A DNA stretch of 64,000 bases from Streptomyces globisporus (lineage in GTDB: Bacteria > Actinomycetota > Actinomycetes > Streptomycetales > Streptomycetaceae): assembly GCF_003501885.1 (NCBI RefSeq), contig NZ_QWFA01000036.1, positions 50,052-114,051 on the forward strand. Reading direction: 5' to 3'. The position numbers and the translations under genes were made by a program. Each line of letters opens with the position of its first letter. The stretch's first letter is position 1. Under the pieces are notes generated by a model. The model saw nothing but the letters and a program-made list of their open reading frames with translations. It was not told the origin of the DNA and ran no database searches. Below, one piece after another: positions 18,205 to 25,517 of this stretch.

Positions 18205-19200
18205 TCAGAGCTTGCGCAGGGACAGCTTCTGGACCTTGTGGTCCGGACCCTTGCGGAGCACCAGGGTGGCACGGCCGCGCGTCGGAGCCACGTTCTCCAG
18301 GAGGTTCGGCTTGTTGATGGTCCGCCACATGGTGCGCGCGTAGTCCAGCGCCTCCTCCTCGGAGACCTGGGTGTACTTGCGGAAGTACGAGGACGGGTCC
18401 TGGAACGCCGTGGCGCGCAGCTTGCGGAAGCGGTTCAGGTACCAGGTCTCGATGTCCTCGGCGCGCGCGTCCACGTACACGCTGAAGTCGAAGTAGTCGG
18501 CGAGCCCGACGCGCGTACGGCCGTCGCTGCCGGGCAGGGCGGGCTGGAGGACGTTGAGGCCCTCGACGATGAGGATGTCGGGGCGGCGCACGGTGAGCCG
18601 TTCGCCGGGGACGATGTCGTAGATCAGGTGCGAGTAGACGGGCGCGGTCACCTCGTCCTTGCCCGCCTTGATGTCCGCGACGAACCGGGTCAGCGCCCGC
18701 CGGTCGTACGACTCCGGGAACCCTTTGCGCGAGGTCAGCCCGCGCGCCCGCAGCTCCTTCATCGGCAGCAGGAACCCGTCCGTGGTCACCAGCTCGACCC
18801 TCGGGTGCTCGGGCCAGCGGGCCAGGAGAGCCTGGAGGATACGGGCGCTGGTGGACTTGCCGACGGCGACACTGCCCGCGACCCCTATGACGAACGGGGT
18901 CCCGCGCTGCGCCCCGTGCCCGTTCCCGGCGTCGCCGAGGAAGGTGTTCAGCGCGCCGCGCAGCCCGGAGGTGGCCTGGACGTACAGGTTGAGCAGCCGG
19001 GAGAGCGGCAGATAGACGTCCCGCACCTCGTCCAGGTCGATGACGTCCCCGAGCCCCCGCAGCCGCTCCACCTCGTCGGCGGTCAGCGGCAGCGGCGTCT
19101 TGTCCCGCAGCGCGCTCCACTCGTCGCGCGAGAGGTCGACGTACGGGGTCGGCGCATGCTCGGTGCGGCGCTGGGGGCTCCGTGCGGGCGAAGTGATCAC
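18205..19200 (-). CDS. coaA: pantothenate kinase, type I
   Basis: CoaA phosphorylates pantothenate, the first and regulated step of CoA synthesis. The 331-residue sequence has the P-loop [12 protein letters not shown] (106-117), the TTDGFLLP and KGFPESYD substrate motifs, and the [20 protein letters not shown] and [13 protein letters not shown] blocks. Together these identify the bacterial type I enzyme. The start ATG 19200 gives the usual N-terminus leading to [10 protein letters not shown]. The product feeds the AcpS reaction encoded at 32302. The gene is upstream of, and may be cotranscribed with, the DUF389 gene. Confidence 0.96.
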   Translation of the reverse strand: MITSPARSPQRRTEHAPTPYVDLSRDEWSALRDKTPLPLTADEVERLRGLGDVIDLDEVRDVYLPLSRLLNLYVQATSGLRGALNTFLGDAGNGHGAQRGTPFVIGVAGSVAVGKSTSARILQALLARWPEHPRVELVTTDGFLLPMKELRARGLTSRKGFPESYDRRALTRFVADIKAGKDEVTAPVYSHLIYDIVPGERLTVRRPDILIVEGLNVLQPALPGSDGRTRVGLADYFDFSVYVDARAEDIETWYLNRFRKLRATAFQDPSSYFRKYTQVSEEEALDYARTMWRTINKPNLLENVAPTRGRATLVLRKGPDHKVQKLSLRKL

Positions 19201-19277
19201 CCTTCATTGTTGCGGGAGTTTTGACGGAGTGGGGGGTGGGGTCGGTCACGTGGGTGGCGGCCCCTCTCGGAACGGCG

Positions 19278-19320
19278 GTGGGCCCGGTGTCCGCTCCCCT
19301 GTGCCGGACACCGGGCCCAC
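19278..19320. terminator. strong hairpin downstream of the CU044-like gene
   Basis: A perfect 16-bp stem (19278-19293 with 19305-19320) closes an 11-base loop. It lies just past the end of the minus-strand gene at 19347 and ahead of coaA, so it should stop transcription of the sigma-membrane operon before coaA. Confidence 0.8.
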
Positions 19321-19346
19321 GCCCGGGCTTCGTGCGAGCCGTCCGG

Positions 19347-20348
19347 TCAGGGCTTCTGGCCCTCGGCGTCGACCACGGCCGCCGCGGTCCTCGCGATATT
19401 GCTCAGGATGTCGCCACGCTTGAGGACCGTGCGGTCGGGCCCGTCACTGTCCTCGGGGCCGTAGACCTCGTGTGTCCTGATGACGACCTCGCGCCGGCCC
19501 GCGTAGCTGTAGTCGACCGGGTCGATGAGGATCTCGCGCCGCGTGTTCCGGTCGTACCCCCGGGTCACGGCGATGACCTGGCGGCCGAAGGCGTCCCGGA
19601 TCAGGTGGTCCGTCACGCCGACGCCCTCGATCGTGGCCATCGCCCGGTACATCCGGGCCAGGGCGTCCGGCGGCAGCGGGTAGGACTCCAGCAGGGCGGT
19701 CAGGGCGCGGAAGCTGTGGGCGTCCTTGGTCTCGGGAACACTTTCGGGGCCGGTACCGGAGGGAAAGACCTTCCGCAGCTCCGCGAGGAGCGCATCCGGG
19801 TCCTCCGGCAGTCCCGCGGCGATCCGGTAGGACTCGCGGGCGGTCCGGTAGTCGGTGTCGGACGTGTCGTTCTCCGCGGCCTTGTCGTCGTACGGAATCC
19901 AGGAGTCCGGACTGTAGGACCATCTCGTCTGCTTCCGGATCTCGGCAGGAAGTTCCTTCCAGTACTTCTCCTGCTCAGGGCTTCCCTGCCGGAGATAGAT
20001 CCACTGGTCCGCCCGCGGCTCCGGAGGGACCTCCTGCCGCTCCAGGAAGTCGGCGGCCTGCCCGAGGGCGCCGGCCGGGCTGGACAGGTCGAGGTCGCCC
20101 GCCACGGTCGCCGGACCCGACTGCCGGGGGTCCGAGGTGTCGACGATCTGGGTGACGAAGAGTGCCGCCGCGGTGATCGCCACCACCGCGCCGAGCGAGG
20201 CGATCCGCCAGTCGGCCCGCAGCCGGAACGTGCGGCGGCTCCCGCCCTCGATGGAGTCGGTCAGCCGCTTGCGGCCGGGGGCCAGGGCGGCGCGGTGGGG
20301 TACGGGGGCATCGGCGCGCAGCTCCCGTAGCCGGGTCATTTCGTCCAT
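19347..20348 (-). CDS. CU044_5270-type membrane protein paired with an ECF sigma factor
   Basis: The 333-residue protein starts MDEMTRLRELRADAPVPHRA, has one membrane segment at about residues 50-70 (DWRIASLGAVVAITAAALFV), and a large outer domain ending in NIARTAAAVVDAEGQKP. Arg/Leu-rich N-termini of this kind are typical of CU044_5270 family proteins, which sit beside ECF sigma genes in actinobacteria. It overlaps the 3' end of the sigma gene by 13 bases. AGGAG lies 11 bases before this ATG, which favours it over the ATGA-overlapping ATG at 20339. A role as sensor or anti-sigma partner is inferred from context only. Confidence 0.8.
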   Translation of the reverse strand: MDEMTRLRELRADAPVPHRAALAPGRKRLTDSIEGGSRRTFRLRADWRIASLGAVVAITAAALFVTQIVDTSDPRQSGPATVAGDLDLSSPAGALGQAADFLERQEVPPEPRADQWIYLRQGSPEQEKYWKELPAEIRKQTRWSYSPDSWIPYDDKAAENDTSDTDYRTARESYRIAAGLPEDPDALLAELRKVFPSGTGPESVPETKDAHSFRALTALLESYPLPPDALARMYRAMATIEGVGVTDHLIRDAFGRQVIAVTRGYDRNTRREILIDPVDYSYAGRREVVIRTHEVYGPEDSDGPDRTVLKRGDILSNIARTAAAVVDAEGQKP

Positions 20349-20992
20349 GACGGGCTCAGCTCCTGTCCGGCCGTGGGGGGCGATGCGTCGAGCGCCGAGT
20401 CGAGCGCGGATGCGAACGCGGGGTTGCTGCTCAGCGCCTCGCGGACCTTGCGGCGGGCCCGGTTCAGCCGGGACCTCACCGTGCCCAGCGGGATCCGCAG
20501 CGCCTCGGCCACCTCCTGGTAGCCGAGGTCCGCCCAGGCGACGAGCAGGAGGACGTGCCGGTCGCCGGGGGAGAGCGAGGCCAGCGCCCCCGCGAGCGGC
20601 GCCTGGACGGCGACCCGGTCGTCGGAGCGGTCGCTCCACGACGCGGCGACCGGGTCGTGCCCGGTCCGGGCCAGCGCCTTCAGCGCGCGGACCTCGCTAC
20701 GGCGGTGCTTGCCGATCAGGTTGGCCGCGATGCCGTACAGCCAGGGCCGGGCCAGCCGGTGGGCCGTGTCGTAACGGGCCCGGGTACGGAACGCGATGAG
20801 GAACGTCTCCGCCGTGATGTCGTCCGCCGCGCCCTCCCCGAGGCGGCGGGCGGCGTAGCGGTGGATGTCCGGGGCGTGCCGGTCGTAGAGCCCGGCGAAC
20901 AGTTCGGGCTCGTCGAGGGACTGGGCGATGACGTCGGCGTCGTCCCTGCCGTCGCCCGAGGTGCCCGGGCGGGCCGGAGGTGGTCCGGTCAC
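20336..20992 (-). CDS. ECF-type sigma-70 family RNA polymerase sigma factor
   Basis: The 218-residue protein has sigma region 2 (about 33-100: LYDRHAPDIHRYAARRLG..ADDITAETF, WLYGIAANLIGKHRR). It also has sigma region 4 (about 140-195: LSPGDRHVLLLVAWADLGYQEVAEALRIPLGTVRSRLNRARRK). Regions 1 and 3 are absent, as in ECF sigmas. It is cotranscribed with the overlapping membrane protein gene, so activity is probably controlled through that partner. The regulon cannot be read from here. Confidence 0.92.
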   Translation of the reverse strand: MTGPPPARPGTSGDGRDDADVIAQSLDEPELFAGLYDRHAPDIHRYAARRLGEGAADDITAETFLIAFRTRARYDTAHRLARPWLYGIAANLIGKHRRSEVRALKALARTGHDPVAASWSDRSDDRVAVQAPLAGALASLSPGDRHVLLLVAWADLGYQEVAEALRIPLGTVRSRLNRARRKVREALSSNPAFASALDSALDASPPTAGQELSPSWTK

Positions 20993-21082
20993 TGCGCCTC
21001 CAGGGTGCGTCGGTCGGTGTGTCTGTCACCCCCTGTTGTCCGCAGCGGCCGGAAAGGTTCACGGGTGGCCCGTGGAGCGAGA

Positions 21083-21116
21083 GGGCCGGGCCCGCAGCGG
21101 GCTGCGGGCCCGGCCC
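21083..21116. terminator. hairpin downstream of the VOC gene
   Basis: A perfect 16-bp inverted repeat (21083-21098 with 21101-21116) has only two bases between arms. It sits 5 bases beyond the end of the minus-strand VOC gene and ahead of the sigma gene on the same strand. Confidence 0.8.
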
Positions 21117-21121
21117 CCGTC

Positions 21122-21520
21122 TCACGCGTCCTGGGGATACCAGCGCAGCTCGACCGTGTTGCCGTCCGGGTCGAGCACGTAGACGGAGGTGGCCGATCCC
21201 CGGGCCCCGAAGCGGGGAACCGGCCCCTCCTTCACCGTGAACACCCCGGAGTCGATCACCTCCTGCCAGTCGAGCGGGTCGACGACGAGGCAGATGTGGT
21301 CGACGTTCGACTCGCCGCGCGGACGGTCCAGCAGGTCGATGATCGTCGTCGGGCTGACCCGGACCGAGGGGAACGGGACCTTGCCCTCCCGCCACTCCTC
21401 GACCCGGACCGGCTCCAGGCCGAGCGGCCCGCAGTAGAACTCAAGGGCTCGCTCGACGTCTCCGACGTTGAGGACGAGGTGGTCGAAGTCCTTGACCCGG
21501 ACGACCGGCGGTACGGGCAT
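21122..21520 (-). CDS. VOC family (glyoxalase-like) protein
   Basis: The 132-residue protein has one vicinal-oxygen-chelate fold: FDHLVLNVGDVERALEFYCGPLGL at residues 9-32, DHICLVVD near the middle and SVYVLDPDGNTVELRWY at the end. His in FDH, His in DHI and Glu in VEL are candidate metal ligands in the usual positions. Members include glyoxalases, dioxygenases and antibiotic-binding proteins, and the sequence does not show which. It lies 3 bases downstream of the DUF397 gene on the same strand, so cotranscription is likely. Confidence 0.88.
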   Translation of the reverse strand: MPVPPVVRVKDFDHLVLNVGDVERALEFYCGPLGLEPVRVEEWREGKVPFPSVRVSPTTIIDLLDRPRGESNVDHICLVVDPLDWQEVIDSGVFTVKEGPVPRFGARGSATSVYVLDPDGNTVELRWYPQDA

Positions 21521-21523
21521 GGC

Positions 21524-21715
21524 TCAGGCCTCCGACGCGTACGTCACGAAGTCCGCCCAGGCGGCCGGGGTGAAGCCGAGGTGGGGGCCGCCGGTGGGGA
21601 GTTGCTTGGAGTCGCGTACGTGGATGGTGGTGGGGGCGGCGGCGACCTCGACGCAGTCGGGGCCGTCGTTGGTGCTGTAGCTGCTCTTGAACCACGTCAG
21701 CTCAGTGGCGCTCAT
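21524..21715 (-). CDS. DUF397 domain protein
   Basis: This 63-residue protein is a complete DUF397 domain: WFKSSYSTNDGPDCVEVA, VRDSK and FTPAAWADFV. Such proteins are small partners of the DUF5753/XRE regulators in Streptomyces, BldB-like regulatory modules among them. Its ATG overlaps the stop of the XRE gene by 4 bases, which is the typical coupling. Mode of action is unknown; binding to the XRE partner is inferred from the constant pairing. Confidence 0.93.
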   Translation of the reverse strand: MSATELTWFKSSYSTNDGPDCVEVAAAPTTIHVRDSKQLPTGGPHLGFTPAAWADFVTYASEA

Positions 21716-22554
21716 GTCTCTCCCAGCAGTTTCTCGATGAATTCCCGCGACAGCCGGGGCGTGAGGGCCTGCGATCGGATGAGGTTGTAGCGCATCTCCA
21801 GGATCTGCACCTGCCTCGGATCGGTGATCAGCCCGCTGATGAGCTGAACCTCGTTGTGCCCGACGGTCTTTCCGTCCCTGAGCTTAAGGATGCGGTGCGA
21901 GCCGCCCAGACCCGCGTGCTCCGCCGCGTCCATCGGCATGACCTGGATCTCGACATGCCGCAACTGGCCCAGCTCAAGCAGGTGTTCGAGCTGTCGTCGC
22001 AGGACCATTCTGCCCCCGGTCCGCCGCCGGAGCGTCGCCTCTTCCTGGACAAACGTCAGCAGGGGAGCGGGGCGGCGGCCGAAGACCACCTGCCGGGCCA
22101 TCCGAGCGGCCACCAGGCGCTCGATGTCGTCCTCCGCGTACGCGGGTCGCCGCTGTGCGTACAGCGCGCGGGCGTACTCCTCGGTCTGGAGCAGCCCATG
22201 GATCACCACCCCTGCGTACGCGCCGAGTTCGATCGCCTCCGCCTCCAGTTTCGCCAGGTCACGGACCTTCCTCGGATACCGCGCCTCCTCCACGTCCTTC
22301 TTCATCGCCGAGATCTTGCCGTTCGCCCCGAGGGCCGTGTCCGTCCTGTCCAGGAACTCCGGCTTCGGGATGCGCCGGCCGCCCTCGACCTTGAAGACCA
22401 GGTTCTCGCTGTACCCGATCATCGAGCCCAGCTCGGCGGCGCGTAACCCGGCTTCCTCGCGCCACAGTTTGATCTGCCGGCCCACGGCCGCGATGACGGC
22501 TCCGGAGTCGTCCTCCAGGCCGAACTCCCGGTCCTCTTCGGTTCCGTCGATCAT
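21712..22554 (-). CDS. XRE-type helix-turn-helix regulator with DUF5753 domain
   Basis: The protein (280 residues from ATG 22554) has a helix-turn-helix at about 17-75: IKLWREEAGLRAAELGSMIG, then YSENLVFKVEGGRRIPKPEFL. A DUF5753 domain follows (about 95-270) with LLQTEEYARALY, RQVVFGRRPAPLLTFVQEEATLRR and LEHLLELGQLRHVEIQVMPM. I choose ATG 22554 (MIDGTEEDREF), which has GGCGGGAC upstream; ATG 22572 or 22623 are alternatives. It is coupled to DUF397 and divergent from an ATPase gene, the common Streptomyces trio. Confidence 0.9.
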   Translation of the reverse strand: MIDGTEEDREFGLEDDSGAVIAAVGRQIKLWREEAGLRAAELGSMIGYSENLVFKVEGGRRIPKPEFLDRTDTALGANGKISAMKKDVEEARYPRKVRDLAKLEAEAIELGAYAGVVIHGLLQTEEYARALYAQRRPAYAEDDIERLVAARMARQVVFGRRPAPLLTFVQEEATLRRRTGGRMVLRRQLEHLLELGQLRHVEIQVMPMDAAEHAGLGGSHRILKLRDGKTVGHNEVQLISGLITDPRQVQILEMRYNLIRSQALTPRLSREFIEKLLGET

Positions 22555-22695
22555 CTGCCGTCCCGCCTTCATCCCGTGCGCCCGCGCGGCGGGCACCGTA
22601 CGTACGGGGACAGGCCTGTACACACCAGGGACAGTGATGGTCCGTACCCGTGTCAGTGCTTCTCAGCGTAGATACGGGCGGCCACGCTGAGTGAC

Positions 22696-23115
22696 GTGAA
22701 CCGAAAAATCACCCACCCGCGTGCACGCACCGGTCAGTTCGCCGTCCAGCTCTCCGCCACCCGCCGGGGCGCCCGCCTCGCCCGTCTGCTCGCCACCGAG
22801 CAACTGCGCTCCTGGGGGCTCCCGCTGGAGGACGCGAGTCTCGTCATCGGCGAGCTGGCCACCAACGCGGCGCTGCACGGGTACGTGCCGGGGCGCGACT
22901 TCCGGATCACGCTGAGCGTGTACGACGACGTGTTGCGGATCGAGGTCGCCGACACCCGGGGTGACCGCATCCCGGAAAGGCGGGATCCGGACGCCGACTC
23001 CGAGGGCGGGCGGGGGCTGTTGCTCGTCGAGGCGTTGTCAGCGCGATGGGGTACGGAACACGGCCCGTTCCCGCGCAAGACGGTCTGGGCCGAGGTGGCG
23101 CTCACCGGATCGTGA
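22696..23115 (+). CDS. RsbW-like ATP-binding protein (HATPase)
   Basis: This 139-residue stand-alone GHKL ATPase domain has the N-box VIGELATNAALHGY (about 50-63), the G1 motif VADTRGDRIP and the G2 motif EGGRGLLLVEALS. Streptomycetes carry many such single-domain proteins related to anti-sigma kinases such as RsbW. They are often next to XRE/DUF397 pairs, as here where it is divergent. Target and substrate are unknown. The start is GTG 22696 (MNRKITHPRARTG). Confidence 0.88.
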   Translation: MNRKITHPRARTGQFAVQLSATRRGARLARLLATEQLRSWGLPLEDASLVIGELATNAALHGYVPGRDFRITLSVYDDVLRIEVADTRGDRIPERRDPDADSEGGRGLLLVEALSARWGTEHGPFPRKTVWAEVALTGS

Positions 23116-23233
23116 CAGCCGCGATCCGGTGGGGCGGGCGAGGGGCCGGGAATGTGGGTCACCGGGTCGCGGTCCGCAGCGACGTGGTGACCCACGACGT
23201 AGCGCGCCCTCGCGCGCCCCGTCCGCCGGGGTC
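23116..23233 (+). other. spacer before a broken HTH gene
   Basis: This noncoding stretch separates the ATPase gene from the broken gene at 23234. Together with that remnant it forms a 340-base gap without an intact gene. I see no clear promoter or terminator in it. Confidence 0.4.
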
Positions 23234-23446
23234 GTACACATCAACATCCGGCTCACCGACGGCTACACGATCATCTCCAGCCGGCTCTCCCAGCGACCGA
23301 GGCCTCTCCCTGCCCGCAGCCATCCCGTCGTCCCGCTCCGGAACCGCGACGACCGCGACCCGGCCTTCCGGTCGTCCGTACCGGGGTGCTGCCGGGAGTG
23401 CCGCGATGCCCGGGCGTACGCCGAGCCCTGCCTGATCGGCGCGTGA
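23234..23446 (+). pseudogene. decayed helix-turn-helix protein gene
   Basis: One frame reads VHINIRLTDGYTIISSRLSQ from 23234. The frame shifts, and RGLSLPAA continues in another frame at 23298. The first frame then resumes with DPAFRSSVPGCCRECRDAR and a stop at 23446. These resemble the N-terminal part (IRLTDGYTVISNRLAQHRGLSL type) and the C-terminal Cys-rich tail of a Streptomyces helix-turn-helix family I recall, whose full length is several hundred residues. The start codon position holds GTA. So I read this as a remnant with a frameshift and a large internal deletion. The family match is from memory. Confidence 0.5.
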
Positions 23447-23455
23447 GGCGGCCGG

Positions 23456-24139
23456 TCAGTCGTCCGGGCCGGCCGTCCACTCCTCGTCCTTGCAGAGCTG
23501 GGCCAGCAGGGCCGTGCAGGCCCATGCCTCCCAGGCGTCCGGGGACCAGCCCCGGTCGCGGGTGAAGATCAGGTACAGCTCGGGGCTGAGCAGCCCGTAC
23601 AGCAGGTCGGCGGCGCGTGCGGTGTCGACGTCGGGGCGGGCGTCGGGCTTGGAGGTCAGTGCCTCCGCCGCGGCGTGCTGAACGGTGTAGCGCGGGTCGG
23701 GGCCGGCGGGCCACTGCGCGGCGATCTCCGGGTCCGTGGCCGCCGCGGCCGCGATCAGCGGGATGACCGGGGCGACCCGGCCGAGGATGCCGCGCACGCC
23801 CCGCACGTGGGCGCGCAGTTGTCCGGCCGCGGTCGGCTCCGCGCACGCCGCGCGGAACCAGTCGCGGTCCATCGTGGCGACCGGTTCGACGTCGCCCGCG
23901 ATCGACGTGTCGACGACGTCCTTGAACAGCGTGCGCTTGTTCCGGAACACGAAGTACACGGTCTGGACGGCCACGCCCGCGCGGTCCGCGACCTCCTGAA
24001 GGCTGGTCGCCCCGTACCCCTGCGCGACGAACAGCTCCAGCGCCGCCGCAACGATCTTCTCGCGGGTGCGCCGCGAGCGCTCGTCCCTCTTGCCGGGGCG
24101 TCTGGCGTTCTGTCCGTCGGAACCCTTGACCGCATCCAT
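23456..24139 (-). CDS. TetR/AcrR family transcriptional regulator
   Basis: The 227-residue repressor has a TetR helix-turn-helix at about 20-70: RSRRTREKIVAAALELFVAQ, then GYGATSLQEVADRAGVAVQTVYFVFRNKRTLFKDVVD. An alpha-helical ligand-binding domain follows, ending PDAWEAWACTALLAQLCKDEE. It is divergent from a methyltransferase gene, and the 62-base gap between them holds a matching palindrome. It very likely represses itself and the methyltransferase, with the inducer unknown. Confidence 0.93.
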   Translation of the reverse strand: MDAVKGSDGQNARRPGKRDERSRRTREKIVAAALELFVAQGYGATSLQEVADRAGVAVQTVYFVFRNKRTLFKDVVDTSIAGDVEPVATMDRDWFRAACAEPTAAGQLRAHVRGVRGILGRVAPVIPLIAAAAATDPEIAAQWPAGPDPRYTVQHAAAEALTSKPDARPDVDTARAADLLYGLLSPELYLIFTRDRGWSPDAWEAWACTALLAQLCKDEEWTAGPDD

Positions 24140-24152
24140 TGCAGGAGCTTAT

Positions 24153-24185
24153 CTCTAGAGTCAAACACTAGAGTCGAACTCTAAT
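24153..24185. promoter_or_regulatory. TetR operator in the divergent gap
   Basis: The gap holds CTCTAGAG (24153-24160) and the palindrome TAGAGTCGAACTCTA (24169-24183; arms TAGAGT and ACTCTA with a 3-base centre). CTAGAGTC also occurs twice as a direct repeat. On the minus strand the two units read TTTGACTCTAGAG and TTCGACTCTAGTG. This is the expected place and architecture for TetR binding to control both genes. Confidence 0.7.
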
Positions 24186-24201
24186 CTTCTGGAGGGTCGC
24201 G

Positions 24202-24828
24202 ATGAGTGAGCACGGGACTGCTGCCGAGATCGAGCAAGAGGCTTTCGTCCGAGGCGTGCTGGAGGGCTTCTACCGGGACGGCGAGCCGCCGTGGGACAGC
24301 GGCGTCACGCCGCCCGAGCTGGTGGCCCTGGTGGAGGGGCCCGGCTCGCTGACGCCGGGGCGGGCGCTCGAACTCGGCTGCGGCACCGGGACCAACGCGG
24401 TGTACCTGGCCCGGCACGGCTGGCGGGTGACGGCCGTCGACCTGGTCGAGCTCGCGGTCCGGCAGGCCCGGGAGAAGGCCGACGCGGCCGGAGCGGACGT
24501 CACTGTGCTGTGCGGGGACGCCACCCGCCTCGACGAGGTGGGCGTGTCCGGCCCGTACGACCTGTTCTTCGACCTGAGCTGCTACTGCGGGATCCCGCCG
24601 CACCGCCGCGACGCCTACGCGGCCGGCCTCACCCGGCGTGCCGCGCCCGGTGCGCGCTTGCTGATGTTCGGGTACGGGCCCGGGGCGTTCGACGACTCGT
24701 GGTCCGGCGTGACGGCGGACGAACTCCGAGGCAGGTTCCCCGGGTGGCAGCCGGCCGACGTGACACCCGGGACGAATCCGGTTCCCACCTTCTGGTTCAC
24801 GCTGGTGCGCGACTCCGCCCCCGCGTGA
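24202..24828 (+). CDS. class I SAM-dependent methyltransferase
   Basis: The 208-residue protein has motif I ALELGCGTGTNAVYLARHG (about 56-74), the acidic strand-2 residue in VTAVDLVE, and the motif II-like GDATRLDE and YDLFFDLSCYCGIP. The methyl acceptor is not indicated; such proteins resemble the UbiE/thiopurine type. GGAGGG precedes ATG 24202. It is divergent from a TetR gene, so it is probably induced by a small molecule and may be a detoxifying enzyme; that last step is inference. Confidence 0.87.
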   Translation: MSEHGTAAEIEQEAFVRGVLEGFYRDGEPPWDSGVTPPELVALVEGPGSLTPGRALELGCGTGTNAVYLARHGWRVTAVDLVELAVRQAREKADAAGADVTVLCGDATRLDEVGVSGPYDLFFDLSCYCGIPPHRRDAYAAGLTRRAAPGARLLMFGYGPGAFDDSWSGVTADELRGRFPGWQPADVTPGTNPVPTFWFTLVRDSAPA

Positions 24829-24848
24829 TCGGCGCGTGAATCAGTGGA

Positions 24849-25388
24849 TCAGCCGATCCGGGCGCAGATGCTGTCCGTCCTGACCGCCGGACCGGCCACG
24901 GTCTTGATGCCCGTGGGGCTGATGTCGATCGTGTAAGCGCCGTCGACGACGTACAGGCCCCGGGCCAGGCTGCCCTCGCCCACGCCCACCAGGACCGGGC
25001 CGAGCACCCGCCAGAGCTGGGCCCCGGAGGCGTACGCGTCGACCAGCGCGGTGCCGCTCACGTCGGCGTCGAAGTGGGCTCCGGTCTCCTTGTTCGTCAC
25101 GCGGATCACGAGGTCGCCCTTGTAGGCGGTCCTGGTCACCCCCTCGGCGGGCGGGGGCAGTTCGCGGCTGACTACCTCGTCCACGATCGGCTCGCCGTGG
25201 ACGGCGAACGCGCACCGCTCGCCCGCCGGGACGTCCCAGGGGGCCGAGGGGGCCGGCTCCCAGCCGGAACCCTGGGCGGCGGCGGGCGGGGCCGCTGTCG
25301 CGGGGGCCGTGCCGAGTCCGAGTGCCAGCACGGTCAGGCACGCTGTGCCGAAAGCCGTACCAGCCGTGCCGAGAACGTTTTTACGCAT
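24849..25388 (-). CDS. secreted protein of unknown function
   Basis: The 179-residue protein has a classical signal peptide: MRKN, a hydrophobic core LTVLALGLGTA, and a probable cleavage after TATAA-type sequence PATAAPPAA near residue 33. The mature part is acidic and predicted mostly beta, with GERCAFAVHGEP and a late Cys in DSICARIG that could pair. I do not recognise a family. It is divergent from the SARP-CGNR gene with 129 bases between starts. Confidence 0.82.
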   Translation of the reverse strand: MRKNVLGTAGTAFGTACLTVLALGLGTAPATAAPPAAAQGSGWEPAPSAPWDVPAGERCAFAVHGEPIVDEVVSRELPPPAEGVTRTAYKGDLVIRVTNKETGAHFDADVSGTALVDAYASGAQLWRVLGPVLVGVGEGSLARGLYVVDGAYTIDISPTGIKTVAGPAVRTDSICARIG

Positions 25389-25517
25389 GAGAACTCCCCG
25401 ATCGTCCGTCCGGCAGGCCGGGGTCGCGGCCTGCCCGACGATGATCTGCCGGGGCGCTCACCAAACGCTCACCACGGGGGGTGGCCCCGGGAGCGGGCGC
25501 GGCCGGATGCTTTCCCG

